Shown here one piece after another: positions 35,568 to 43,609 of a stretch of DNA of 64,000 bases. This DNA comes from Clostridium sp. (GTDB lineage Bacteria; Bacillota; Clostridia; Lachnospirales; Lachnospiraceae): the NCBI GenBank assembly GCA_018377235.1, contig JAGZZT010000011.1, forward strand, positions 8,640 to 72,639. The letters are read 5' to 3'. The notes beneath the pieces are model-generated. The model did no database searches, was not told where the DNA came from, and saw only the letters and a program-made list of their open reading frames with translations. A program made the position numbers and the translations under genes. Each line of letters starts with the position of its first letter. The stretch's first letter is position 1.

Positions 35568-36290
35568 ATGAGGGAATACACAGAAATTCAAAAAGAACTG
35601 ATTTCTCTGGCTGATGAGCCGTACCGCCAGTTTCACAGCAGGCTTCTTCCAGGAACAGACCATATTTTGGGAGTCCGCCTTCCAGTTCTAAGGAAAATGG
35701 CAGGACGTCTCCTGAAGGAGGAGGGAGTCTTCTGCCTGGAACGCCTGACAGATGAAACTTATGAAGAACTGCAGCTGCAGGGACTGATAATCGGCTCAGC
35801 CCGGGAGGACGCTGGGGAAAAGCTTGAAAGAATCAGGAGATTTGTGGATAAAATTGATAACTGGGCTGTGTGTGATACCTTTTGCACCAGTCTCAGGTTT
35901 ACCAGAAAGAATCAAGAGAAGGTTCTTGATTTTTTAAAACCTTATATTTTATCAAGCCGGGAATTTGAAGCCAGATTTGCAGCAGTCATGCTGTTAAGCT
36001 GGTATGCGGACGAGGCCTATATTTTAGAGACTCTGCGTCTTCTGGATCAGATCAGACAGCCGGATTATTACGCCAGTATGGCTGTGGCGTGGGCGGTTTC
36101 TGTCTGCTATGTGAAATTTCCGGAAATTACTATGAAATACCTGACAGAGTGGAATACTCTGGAGGAGGATACTTACCGCAGAGCGCTTCAGAAGATTCTG
36201 GAGTCAAACCGGGCGGATCAGGAGCAGAAGCGGCAAATCCGGCTGCTGCGGGAAGGTGTTTCCAGACGGGAATCAAGGGGACGTTTATAG
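35568..36290 (+). CDS. DNA alkylation repair protein (AlkD-like HEAT repeat)
   Basis: A 240-residue all-helical protein. AlkD-family marks are VRLPVLRKMAGRLLKE near residue 37, the NWAVCDTF stretch near 100 that includes the conserved Trp-x-x-x-Asp lining the DNA-binding groove, and RFAAVMLLSWY near 138. AlkD removes positively charged alkylated bases such as 7-methylguanine and 3-methyladenine. It lies 28 bases after galK and 21 bases before the kinase-like gene, so it is probably part of the same transcript. Its ribosome binding site is weak. Confidence 0.82.
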   Translation: MREYTEIQKELISLADEPYRQFHSRLLPGTDHILGVRLPVLRKMAGRLLKEEGVFCLERLTDETYEELQLQGLIIGSAREDAGEKLERIRRFVDKIDNWAVCDTFCTSLRFTRKNQEKVLDFLKPYILSSREFEARFAAVMLLSWYADEAYILETLRLLDQIRQPDYYASMAVAWAVSVCYVKFPEITMKYLTEWNTLEEDTYRRALQKILESNRADQEQKRQIRLLREGVSRRESRGRL

Positions 36291-36311
36291 AAGCAGAAGG
36301 GAGGTTCTGTT

Positions 36312-36953
36312 ATGGGAAATAAAAATTTGATTATTACCATTGAGCGGGAGTATGGAAGCGGAGGCAGGATTGTAGGCAGGAAGCTGGCGGAGGATCTGGG
36401 AATTCATTTTTACGATGATGAAATTTTAAAGCTTACCTCAGAGAAGAGCGCTATTGGGGAGGAGTATTTCCGTCTGGCGGACGAGAAGGCGGGAAATAAT
36501 CTGCTCCACCGGATTGTAGGCAGGAAGCTGGACTTTACAGAGGAGCCGGTATTGAGCGGAAATGTAACAGCACCTGAGAATCTGTTCCGGTTTCAGTCTT
36601 CTGTGATCAGGGAACTGGCCAGAGAGGAGTCCTGCATTATCGTGGGAAGAGCGGCTGGCTATGTGCTGGATCAGGAGGAGGAACTGGAACGGCTGATCCG
36701 AATTTTTGTCTGTGCTGATAAGGTGAGAAGAGTGCAGCGAGTGATGGAGGTAGATGCCATCGACGAGGAGAGGGCGAAACGCCGAATTAAAAAAATGGAG
36801 AAATCCAGACGGGAATATTACAAGTATTTCACAGGAAGCGAATGGCACAACATGAAGAATTATGATCTGACCATCAATACGACAAACCTGGATCTGGATC
36901 AGACAGCAGAGCTGGTGAAGGACTACATTCGTCTGAAAGGATTTGACAAATAG
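36312..36953 (+). CDS. Cytidylate kinase-like protein
   Basis: A 213-residue P-loop kinase. The N-terminus NLIITIEREYGSGGRIVGRKL is the nucleotide loop of the cytidylate-kinase-like (Cytidylate_kin2) family. Further on are FYDDEIL, CIIVGRAAGYVL (lid-adjacent), and a basic stretch RRIKKMEKSRREYYK. Members are common beside unrelated genes in Clostridia and may not use CMP. GGGAGG precedes the ATG. The last bases of the gene contain the promoter for the MATE gene. Confidence 0.85.
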   Translation: MGNKNLIITIEREYGSGGRIVGRKLAEDLGIHFYDDEILKLTSEKSAIGEEYFRLADEKAGNNLLHRIVGRKLDFTEEPVLSGNVTAPENLFRFQSSVIRELAREESCIIVGRAAGYVLDQEEELERLIRIFVCADKVRRVQRVMEVDAIDEERAKRRIKKMEKSRREYYKYFTGSEWHNMKNYDLTINTTNLDLDQTAELVKDYIRLKGFDK

Positions 36954-36971
36954 GCGGGAATTTGATAAATT
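36943..36971 (+). promoter_or_regulatory. Promoter of the MATE gene leader
   Basis: Consensus TTGACA (36943-36948), 17-base spacer, TAAATT (36966-36971). It overlaps the stop codon of the preceding kinase-like gene. The predicted start near 36978 is at a strong hairpin GGCGCGTC/GACGCGCC (36977-37001). Confidence 0.65.
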
Positions 36972-37021
36972 AATAAGGCGCGTCTGAATACAGGACGCGC
37001 CAATATAAGAAAGACACTGCC

Positions 37022-37078
37022 GGAGGCTATAGATTTTTCTGTTTCTGATTTAAACAGGGAATCATAGTCTCCTTTTTT
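37022..37078 (+). promoter_or_regulatory. Terminator-type attenuator in the MATE leader
   Basis: GGAG...CTA...GATT (37022-37035) pairs with AATC...TAG...CTCC (37060-37072); an inner CTGTTT/AAACAG stem extends it, and TTTTTT follows (37073-37078). Only 24 bases separate the T-run from the MATE start, which leaves no room for a promoter. Transcripts must read through this structure, so it may be a regulated attenuator. I do not recognise a known riboswitch in the roughly 45-base segment before it. Confidence 0.6.
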
Positions 37079-37102
37079 GTCGGAAGGGAGATAATTATAT
37101 TT

Positions 37103-38464
37103 ATGGAACCAAGAGAGAATGTCATGGGGACGAAGCCGGTTTTTCCCCTTTTGATGTCTATGTCCATTCCGCCGATGATTTCCATGCTGATTCAGTCTAT
37201 GTACAATGTGGTGGACAGTATTTTCGTAGCCAGAATCAGCGAAAAGGCGCTGACGGCAGTCTCGCTGGCCTACCCGCTCCAGAATCTGATTTTAGCGGTG
37301 GCCGTAGGATATGGAGTGGGAATTAATGCCTGCATCGCCAAGAGTCTGGGGGCCAGAAAACAGGAGGAGACTAACCGAGCGGCAGCTCATGGAATTTTGT
37401 TTACACTGCTCCACAGCCTGCTGTTTGTGCTGATTGGGCTTTTTTTTACGAAGCCCTTCCTGAGATTTTTTACTTCAGATCCTGAAACTTTTGCCATGGG
37501 ATGCAGTTATACGTACATTGTAGTGTGTCTGTCGTTTGGAAGTATTTTTCATATTTACATTGAAAAAATGTTTCAGGCTACGGGAAACATGATTATGCCG
37601 ATGATTCTGCAGGCGCTGGGAGCGCTGACTAATATTATTTTGGATCCGATTATGATTTTCGGTCTGTTTGGCTTCCCGGCCATGGGAGTGGCAGGAGCCG
37701 CTATTGCAACGGTGGCCGGACAAATGCTGGCCTGTGTTCTGGCGGTACTGCTCTTTATCTGGAAAGAAAAACAGATTCATATCAGCTTTAAGGGATTTCA
37801 GTTTGACAAGGCTGTGGCCATGAAAATTTACTCTGTGGGAATCCCGTCCTGCATTATGATGTCCCTGCCTTCCCTGCTGGTAGGTATTCTCAATGCGCTC
37901 CTGACCAGCTTTTCTTCTCTGGCTGTGGCTGTCTTTGGGCTGTATTACAAATTTCAAAGCTTCGTTTACATGCCGGAGAACGGTATTATCCAGGGAATGC
38001 GCCCGATTATGAGCTACAACTACGGAGCAGGATATCTGAAGCGGATGAAGGAAACGGTAACCTGCAGCATGGTATCCTGCGGCGCAATTTTAGCGGCAGG
38101 GACAGTTCTTTTCCTGACAGTTCCAGGCCCGATTATGGGAATGTTCGGAGCAGAAGGAGAAATGCTGGAGATGGGGGTTTCATGTCTCCGCCTGATCAGC
38201 CTGGGCTTTATTTTTTCAGCGGCGGGAACAGTGTTCTGCGGCTGTTTTGAGGCTCTGGGACAGGGAGTCTATTCTTTGATTGTTTCCCTGATCCGTCAGC
38301 TGGTGGTAATCCCGCCTCTGGCTCTGCTGCTTTCAAAGAGCATGGGACTGGAGGGAGTCTGGCTTTCTTTCCCGGCAGCTGAGATTCTGGCAGCTGGAAT
38401 TGGCTTTATTCTTTATAAAAAACAGATGAGACGGGTAAAAAAAGAGATTGGCGCAGAAAGGTAA
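37103..38464 (+). CDS. MATE-family efflux transporter
   Basis: A 453-residue membrane protein with about 12 segments in two halves. MATE landmarks: IPPMISMLIQSMYNVVDSIF near residue 18, AVGYGVGINACIA near 70, and in the second half GIPSCIMMSLPSLLVG and GIIQGMRPIMSYNYGAG near 290. These pumps export drugs or metabolites using a sodium or proton gradient. Expression appears to depend on readthrough of the leader terminator at 37022. A convergent hairpin overlaps its stop codon. Confidence 0.93.
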   Translation: MEPRENVMGTKPVFPLLMSMSIPPMISMLIQSMYNVVDSIFVARISEKALTAVSLAYPLQNLILAVAVGYGVGINACIAKSLGARKQEETNRAAAHGILFTLLHSLLFVLIGLFFTKPFLRFFTSDPETFAMGCSYTYIVVCLSFGSIFHIYIEKMFQATGNMIMPMILQALGALTNIILDPIMIFGLFGFPAMGVAGAAIATVAGQMLACVLAVLLFIWKEKQIHISFKGFQFDKAVAMKIYSVGIPSCIMMSLPSLLVGILNALLTSFSSLAVAVFGLYYKFQSFVYMPENGIIQGMRPIMSYNYGAGYLKRMKETVTCSMVSCGAILAAGTVLFLTVPGPIMGMFGAEGEMLEMGVSCLRLISLGFIFSAAGTVFCGCFEALGQGVYSLIVSLIRQLVVIPPLALLLSKSMGLEGVWLSFPAAEILAAGIGFILYKKQMRRVKKEIGAER

Positions 38465-38481
38465 TCACCTCTGCGCCAATC
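38446..38481. terminator. Hairpin at the convergent end of MATE and LacI-kinase genes
   Basis: GATTGGCGCAGA (38446-38457) pairs perfectly with TCTGCGCCAATC (38470-38481); the MATE stop codon lies in the loop. No T-run on the plus strand, so termination may be partial. Confidence 0.55.
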
Positions 38482-38495
38482 GGCGTATGCAGATG

Positions 38496-40418
38496 CTAGT
38501 TTTTGCGTCCAGATGGTTTTAAAAGCTCCGGAGATTTCTGTTGGAGATACGTTTCCAGCGTACTCTTATCAATGAGGGAAGGAACAACACCTTCCCGGGT
38601 AATGCAGAATCCGGCAGCATAGCCGGCAATCCGGATGGCATGCTCTAAATCAAAGCCATACAGAAGATAGGAAGCCAGAGCGCTGATGAAGGCGTCGCCT
38701 GCGCCTGTGTTGTCAATGGCCGGAAAGTCGGAGGCGGGAAAATGTTTTACCCCCTCAGAAGAGCACAGCAGGCATCCGTCTGCTCCCAGTGTGACAATCA
38801 CTGTACGGGCTCCCTGGCGCAACAGATCTGCAGCCTTTTCCTTTATGTCATCCGAACCGGGACAGATCTCGTTCAGCTCTTCCAGATTTGGAACAAGAAT
38901 ATCAACCAGACGGAGAAGTTCAGGCTTTAAGGGACCGCAGGTCGCAGGTTTTAAAATGGTCTGTCCCCCATGGCTTTTGGTCAGCCGGCATGCCTCCTCC
39001 ACCGTCTCCATGGGAATTTCCGTGCTGATCAGCGTGTAGGCAGCGTCCTTGAACAGATGGGCGCTGTTTTTTAGATCCTCCGGACACAGGGCGTCATTGG
39101 CTCCGGAAAGGATAGTGATCATAGATTCTCCGCCTGGTTCTACAAAGATATAGGCTCTTCCTGTGGGGAGAGCGTCATTTTTCCGGATACCGGAAGATTC
39201 CACAGAATGCTTGTGAAGCGTTTCATAGAGCATATCTGCCTCGGCGTCGTTGCCAACAGCAGTAATCAGAGAGACACGGTGCCCCAGCTTGGCGGCGCCT
39301 ACTGCCTGGTTCATGCCTTTTCCTCCTGCATACTGGGCTGTGAGAGGAGTGCGGACAACCCGGCCTGAGGAAGGAAGCTGGGCCACCTTCAGGTAGATAT
39401 CCACATTGCTGCTTCCTACAACGGCCATCTTTTTTGGAAACATGGAAAAGGGCAGCCCGATGGTAGACAGGCTGTCCGGCTCAGGAAGCCAGGAAAAGAC
39501 GGTGGATTCCAGCTGAACGCCGGCTCCATCGCTTTCTTCACGCTCAGTCAGACGGATCAGCTGTTCGCAGAGAAAGCGTCCAAACTGCTGATGGGGAATA
39601 GCGAAGGAGGAGATATCGGGAAACGGTGTTTTCAGCCGTCCGTCATCCCGCAGGGACAGAAGGGAGAAGTCTTCCGGTGTCTTGCAGTGGAGGATCAGAC
39701 CTCTCTCGTAAAGCTCCAGGGCAGACGCGAAATGAGAGCAGAGGACAGCCGTGGTTCCGTGGCCTGCCAGGCGGTGAAGGAGGGCTGGAGTGATGCCGTG
39801 AAAGACCAGCTCCTCGCGGAACGGAAGCTGGTGGTCAAAGAGACATTTTTTGTAGCCTTCAAATAGGGCATCTGTCCGGCTTCCAGGAGAGAGCAGGCAG
39901 GCGATGTCCTGATGCCCATGCTCAATTAAAAGGCGGGCAGCTGCGTATCCCAGTCCCTGGTAGTCCAGATTTACGGCTCCAGGCAGAGAGCAGTTAAAAA
40001 AGAGGCAGGGAATACCAGCCTTCTCAAGCTCAGACGCATTCTGAAGACTTTCTGCTCCAAACGCCTCCCACAGCACTGCGTCCACTCTGCTTCTGAAAAA
40101 TGAGGACAGAGCTTTTTTTTCACCTTCTAAGGAAGAACCAGAGTCAGAAATCAGGACTCCGTAACCCAGCTCCCGGGCCCGCTCCAGAATTCCGTTTAAG
40201 GTGGTCCGGACAGTGGAGGAGCGCAGCAGCACGCCGATGAGAAAGGTTTTTCCGGAAGGCGTCATAACAGAAGCATAAGGCGTGTAATTGTAATCCCTGG
40301 CGATTTTTAGAACCTTTTCTCTGGTTTCCTGGCTGATTGTGCCGTCTTTCCGATTCATAACCTTGGAGACTGTGGAGACGGAAACGCCTGCCAGCCGTGC
40401 AATATCTTTAATATTCAT
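38496..40418 (-). CDS. LacI-family regulator fused to a ribokinase-type PfkB kinase
   Basis: A 640-residue, three-part protein in one continuous frame. Residues 1-55 are a LacI headpiece (KDIARLAGVSVSTVSKVMNR). Residues about 60-325 are a periplasmic-binding-like sensor domain (FLIGVLLRSS, DAVLWEAFGA). From about 331 there is a complete PfkB kinase (MAVVGSSNVDIY, GGKGMNQAVGAAKLG near 370, and the catalytic DNTGAGDAF near 568), so the kinase should be active. It is divergent from the nucleoside uptake operon, which also has its own ribokinase. The likely role is to sense ribose or a nucleoside, control the operon, and phosphorylate the sugar. GGAG precedes the ATG. Confidence 0.9.
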   Translation of the reverse strand: MNIKDIARLAGVSVSTVSKVMNRKDGTISQETREKVLKIARDYNYTPYASVMTPSGKTFLIGVLLRSSTVRTTLNGILERARELGYGVLISDSGSSLEGEKKALSSFFRSRVDAVLWEAFGAESLQNASELEKAGIPCLFFNCSLPGAVNLDYQGLGYAAARLLIEHGHQDIACLLSPGSRTDALFEGYKKCLFDHQLPFREELVFHGITPALLHRLAGHGTTAVLCSHFASALELYERGLILHCKTPEDFSLLSLRDDGRLKTPFPDISSFAIPHQQFGRFLCEQLIRLTEREESDGAGVQLESTVFSWLPEPDSLSTIGLPFSMFPKKMAVVGSSNVDIYLKVAQLPSSGRVVRTPLTAQYAGGKGMNQAVGAAKLGHRVSLITAVGNDAEADMLYETLHKHSVESSGIRKNDALPTGRAYIFVEPGGESMITILSGANDALCPEDLKNSAHLFKDAAYTLISTEIPMETVEEACRLTKSHGGQTILKPATCGPLKPELLRLVDILVPNLEELNEICPGSDDIKEKAADLLRQGARTVIVTLGADGCLLCSSEGVKHFPASDFPAIDNTGAGDAFISALASYLLYGFDLEHAIRIAGYAAGFCITREGVVPSLIDKSTLETYLQQKSPELLKPSGRKN

Positions 40419-40444
40419 AGTCGATCTCCTCTCTGTATCATAAA

Positions 40445-40473
40445 AGTATACCCCCTGAATCGGGTAAAGACAA
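40445..40473 (-). promoter_or_regulatory. Promoter of the LacI-kinase gene
   Basis: On the minus strand: TTGTCT, 17-base spacer, TATACT. Confidence 0.65.
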
Positions 40474-40491
40474 GGGCAAGTAAGAAAAATG

Positions 40492-40502
40492 GTTTCGGAA
40501 AC
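40492..40502. promoter_or_regulatory. Candidate LacI-type operator in the nucleoside locus
   Basis: GTTTC-G-GAAAC, an 11-base inverted repeat in the divergent region, upstream of the -35 of the LacI-kinase promoter and 117 bases before the operon promoter. The position would allow control of both. The 328-base gap 40419-40746 holds this site and the two promoters only. Confidence 0.4.
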
Positions 40503-40618
40503 TTCGGTATTTGTAGAAAAACTTGAGAATGAAAACAGATTTGAAACTGAGCATGGTAAATCTCGTTAAAAAAGTGCCGATTGAAAAAAGAAAATATATA
40601 CAAAAATGACGAAAGATA

Positions 40619-40647
40619 TTGACAAATATGATTTTGGGATGTATGAT
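40619..40647 (+). promoter_or_regulatory. Promoter of the nucleoside uptake operon
   Basis: Consensus TTGACA (40619-40624), 17-base spacer, TATGAT (40642-40647). Confidence 0.8.
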
Positions 40648-40746
40648 TTGACTATCAGAGAAAATGATGTAGGAAAATTGTTTCCTAGATTCCTGCATCA
40701 TGAAAGAGCAGTATGGAAACCGAAACAGTATGGAGGAGGAGAAAAC

Positions 40747-41862
40747 ATGAAGAAAAGAGCGTTGTGTCTGTTAATGGCAGGTATGATGTGCGTAAGCCTG
40801 GCAGGCTGCGGTTCATCAGACGGCGGCAAGGAGACTACGAAGGCGGCAGAAGGAGGCTCCGCAGCGGCAGAGGACGGAAAGACAGAGGATAAGGAAGCCT
40901 CTGAGGATGCTGTCCGTGTGTGCATCGTGTACACAGGAAACCTGGGAGACAAATCCTATAACGATTCCTGTAACATGGGCGCTCAGAAGGCAGTGGAGGA
41001 CTTTGGAATCGAGTTGAAATCTCTGGAGGGAACCACAGCCCAGGAGTGGGAGGCTAACCTGGTAGCAGCCTGCGAGGAAGGCTATGATCTGATTATCGGC
41101 GCTTCTTCTAATATCGCAGATTATGTGACAAAGCACGCACCGAACTATCCTGACACCAAGTTTGCAGTTATCGACACCACCGTTGATCTTCCGAACGTAG
41201 AGTCTATCAGCTTTGCTCAGAATCAGGGTTCCTTCCTGGCAGGCGCTGCAGCAGCTATGTTCACACAGAAGACAGATATTGAAGGTGTAAATGAAGATCA
41301 TGTAATCGGCTGGGTAGGCGGAATGGATATTCCGGTTCTTCACGATTTCTATGTAGGATATGAGCAGGGCGCAAAATACATTGACCCGGATATCACAATT
41401 CTTCAGGCATTTGCAGGAACATGGACAGACCCGTTAAAGGGTAAGGAACTGACACTGGCTCAGTATGAGCAGGGTGCAGATATTGTCATGAACGTAGCTT
41501 CCGGCACAGGCCCTGGAATCCTTGAGGCAGCAAAAGAGGCAGGAAAGTATGCAATCGGCGTAGACTTAAATCAGGATAACGATCAGCCTGGACACGTTCT
41601 TACTTCTATGGTAAAGAGAGTGGACAACGCATGCTATCTGGTTATTCAGTCTGTAGTAGAAGGAACTTTTGAGGGCGGAAGCACTCAGTACCTGACTTTA
41701 AGCGAGGGCGGCGTAAGCTTAACTGATTTCGCTGTTATGAAGGAAGCCCTTGGAGATAAGTTCCCGCAGGATATCGTAGACAAGTGTGAAGAGCTTCAGG
41801 AGAAGATCGTCTCCGGAGAGATCGTAGTTGAGAATTACGAGGGATTCGGCGCAGAGCAGTAA
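40747..41862 (+). CDS. BMP-family nucleoside-binding lipoprotein
   Basis: A 371-residue solute receptor. The start at 40747 follows a strong AGGAGGAGA; an upstream in-frame start lies over the promoter. The signal peptide ends SLAGC (Cys21), then a Glu/Ala/Lys-rich linker. The BMP (PnrA-like) core starts at about residue 58: VCIVYTGNLGDKSYNDS, then TTAQEWEANLVAACEEGYDLI, IDTTVDLPNVESISFAQNQG and VASGTGPGILEAAKEAGK. Family members bind purine or other nucleosides and deliver them to a sugar-type ABC importer, which is encoded next. A GC-rich hairpin after the gene may protect or attenuate the transcript. Confidence 0.92.
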   Translation: MKKRALCLLMAGMMCVSLAGCGSSDGGKETTKAAEGGSAAAEDGKTEDKEASEDAVRVCIVYTGNLGDKSYNDSCNMGAQKAVEDFGIELKSLEGTTAQEWEANLVAACEEGYDLIIGASSNIADYVTKHAPNYPDTKFAVIDTTVDLPNVESISFAQNQGSFLAGAAAAMFTQKTDIEGVNEDHVIGWVGGMDIPVLHDFYVGYEQGAKYIDPDITILQAFAGTWTDPLKGKELTLAQYEQGADIVMNVASGTGPGILEAAKEAGKYAIGVDLNQDNDQPGHVLTSMVKRVDNACYLVIQSVVEGTFEGGSTQYLTLSEGGVSLTDFAVMKEALGDKFPQDIVDKCEELQEKIVSGEIVVENYEGFGAEQ

Positions 41863-41905
41863 GCACCAGCAGAGTCCTAAATACACAGCAGATGAAACAG
41901 GCGGT

Positions 41906-41976
41906 GAGGGGGGAGTGTCGCAGAATGATATGGGATCACAGCGATTTCACATCAGGAACGGCGCTCCCCCCTCTTT
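41906..41976 (+). terminator. GC-rich hairpin between the receptor and ABC ATPase genes
   Basis: GAGGGGGGAG (41906-41915) pairs with CTCCCCCCTC (41964-41973), then TTT. Such structures after a receptor gene often lower expression of downstream membrane parts and stabilise the receptor message; that role is inferred. Confidence 0.55.
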
Positions 41977-42039
41977 GGGTAAAGCGCCCTGGCAGACCAG
42001 GGCTTCAAATTCACAGGAGCGTACAGGACGGAGGAAACA

Positions 42040-43609
42040 ATGAGCGAGTATGTAGTGGAGATGAGGGGCATTTCAAAGTCATTCGGCGAGGTGCGCGCAG
42101 TGAGGCAGGGAGAATTTACCCTGAAAAAGGGAGAGATACACTCGCTGATCGGAGAAAACGGCGCTGGAAAGTCGACGATGATGAAGCTGCTCTATGGAAT
42201 GTATCCTATTGACAGCGGAGAGTTTATTATAAAAGGAGAGCGGATTGCGAAGCTGGATCCGGGAACTGCCATTGCCAGGGGAATCGGCATGGTTCATCAG
42301 GAGTTCATGCTGGTGAACGAGCTGACAGTTCTGGAGAATGTGATTTTAGGCTTTGAACCGAAAAAAAGGTATCACAATTGACTTTGATAAGGCCAGAAAG
42401 GAAGTCAGACACTATATCGATCAGTACAACATGGAAATTCAGCTGGACAAAAAGGTCAGCCAGATTTCCGTGGGAGAGGCCCAGCGAGTAGAGATTATCA
42501 AGACTCTGATGCGCGGAGCCGATATCATTATCCTGGACGAGCCGACGGCGGTTCTGACTCCCCAGGAGACGAAGAAGCTGTTTGAGATTTTATTTAATCT
42601 GAAAAAAGAGGGAAAATCCCTTGTATTCATTTCCCATAAGCTGAACGAGGTAATGGAAATTTCCGATCGTATTTCTGTTATGCGCCAGGGAACCTACATG
42701 GGAACTGTGAATAAGGAAGAGACTACGCCTCTTGATTTGACTAAGAAAATGATTGGCCGGGAGGTCTTCTTAAATATTGACAAGAGCTACGGAAAGGCCG
42801 GAGAGAAGATTCTGGAGGTACAGGATGTGTGGATTCCAAGCCAGAAGGAATCCTCCAAGATCCGTGGTATGTCTCTCCATGTAAACGAAGGAGAGATTGT
42901 GGGAATTGCCGGAATCGATGGAAACGGACAGTCTGAGCTTATTGAGGCGATTACAGGACTGCGCCGTGTGGAAAAAGGAAAAATTCTGTTAAACGGCGTG
43001 GATATCACTAACCGCTCGCCTAAAAAGGTCAGAGATGCAGGTCTGGCTCATATTCCGGAGGATAGAAACAAGCGTGGCCTGAACCGCGATATGAGTATTG
43101 AGGATAACCTGATCGCCGTAGAGATCGACAAGGGCGTTTACACAAAAGGCGCTTTCATGAACAAGGCAGCTCAGGATAAATACGCTCAGGAGATGACAGA
43201 GCAGTTTGATATCCGTCCATCTGATTACCATCTTCCGACTTCATCACTTTCAGGAGGAAACGCTCAGAAGGTCGTAGTGGCCAGGGAGGTCTCCATGAAT
43301 AAAAAGCTGCTGGTGGCTTCCCAGCCTACCAGAGGCGTTGATATCGGAGCGATTGAGTCTATTCGGAATACTCTGGAGCAGGCGAAAAAGAAGGGAGCCG
43401 GAGTTTTGCTGGTATCCGCAGAGCTGGAGGAGATCATATCCCTGTCAGATCGTATCATTGTTATTCATGAAGGAAAGATCACAGGCGAGATGGAGGCTAG
43501 TGAGGCCAATGAGAACAATCTGGGACTTCTGATGATGGGCGGAGAAAGCTCAGCACAGTGTGAGAATACACAGACAGATGAAAACAGGAAGGGGGGAGAT
43601 GAGGCATGA
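42040..43609 (+). pseudogene. Nucleoside ABC transporter ATPase, interrupted by a +1 frameshift in an A7 tract
   Basis: Two fragments together give a normal two-domain sugar/nucleoside-type ABC ATPase of about 522 residues. The first (42040-42381) has Walker A GENGAGKST and the Q-loop region MVHQEFML, then ends early after EPKKRYHN. The second, open from 42353, resumes as KKGITIDFDKARKE and carries SVGEAQRVEI, Walker B ADIIILDEPTAVLTP, and the full second half (GIDGNGQSEL, SLSGGNAQKVVV, ASQPTRGVDIG). Skipping one A in the run 42361-42367 restores the frame exactly. All neighbours are intact, so this could be a sequencing error, a recent mutation, or slippage-corrected expression. Confidence 0.85.
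42361..42367 (+). other. A7 homopolymer at the frameshift point
   Basis: Seven adenines directly after GAACCG. A6 would give one uninterrupted ATPase frame. Such tracts are prone to both sequencing error and polymerase slippage. Confidence 0.8.

Noticed and set aside
40606..40746. N-terminal extension of the BMP lipoprotein
   Set aside because: The extension overlaps a consensus promoter, and the start at 40747 has a strong ribosome binding site and begins a perfect lipoprotein signal peptide.
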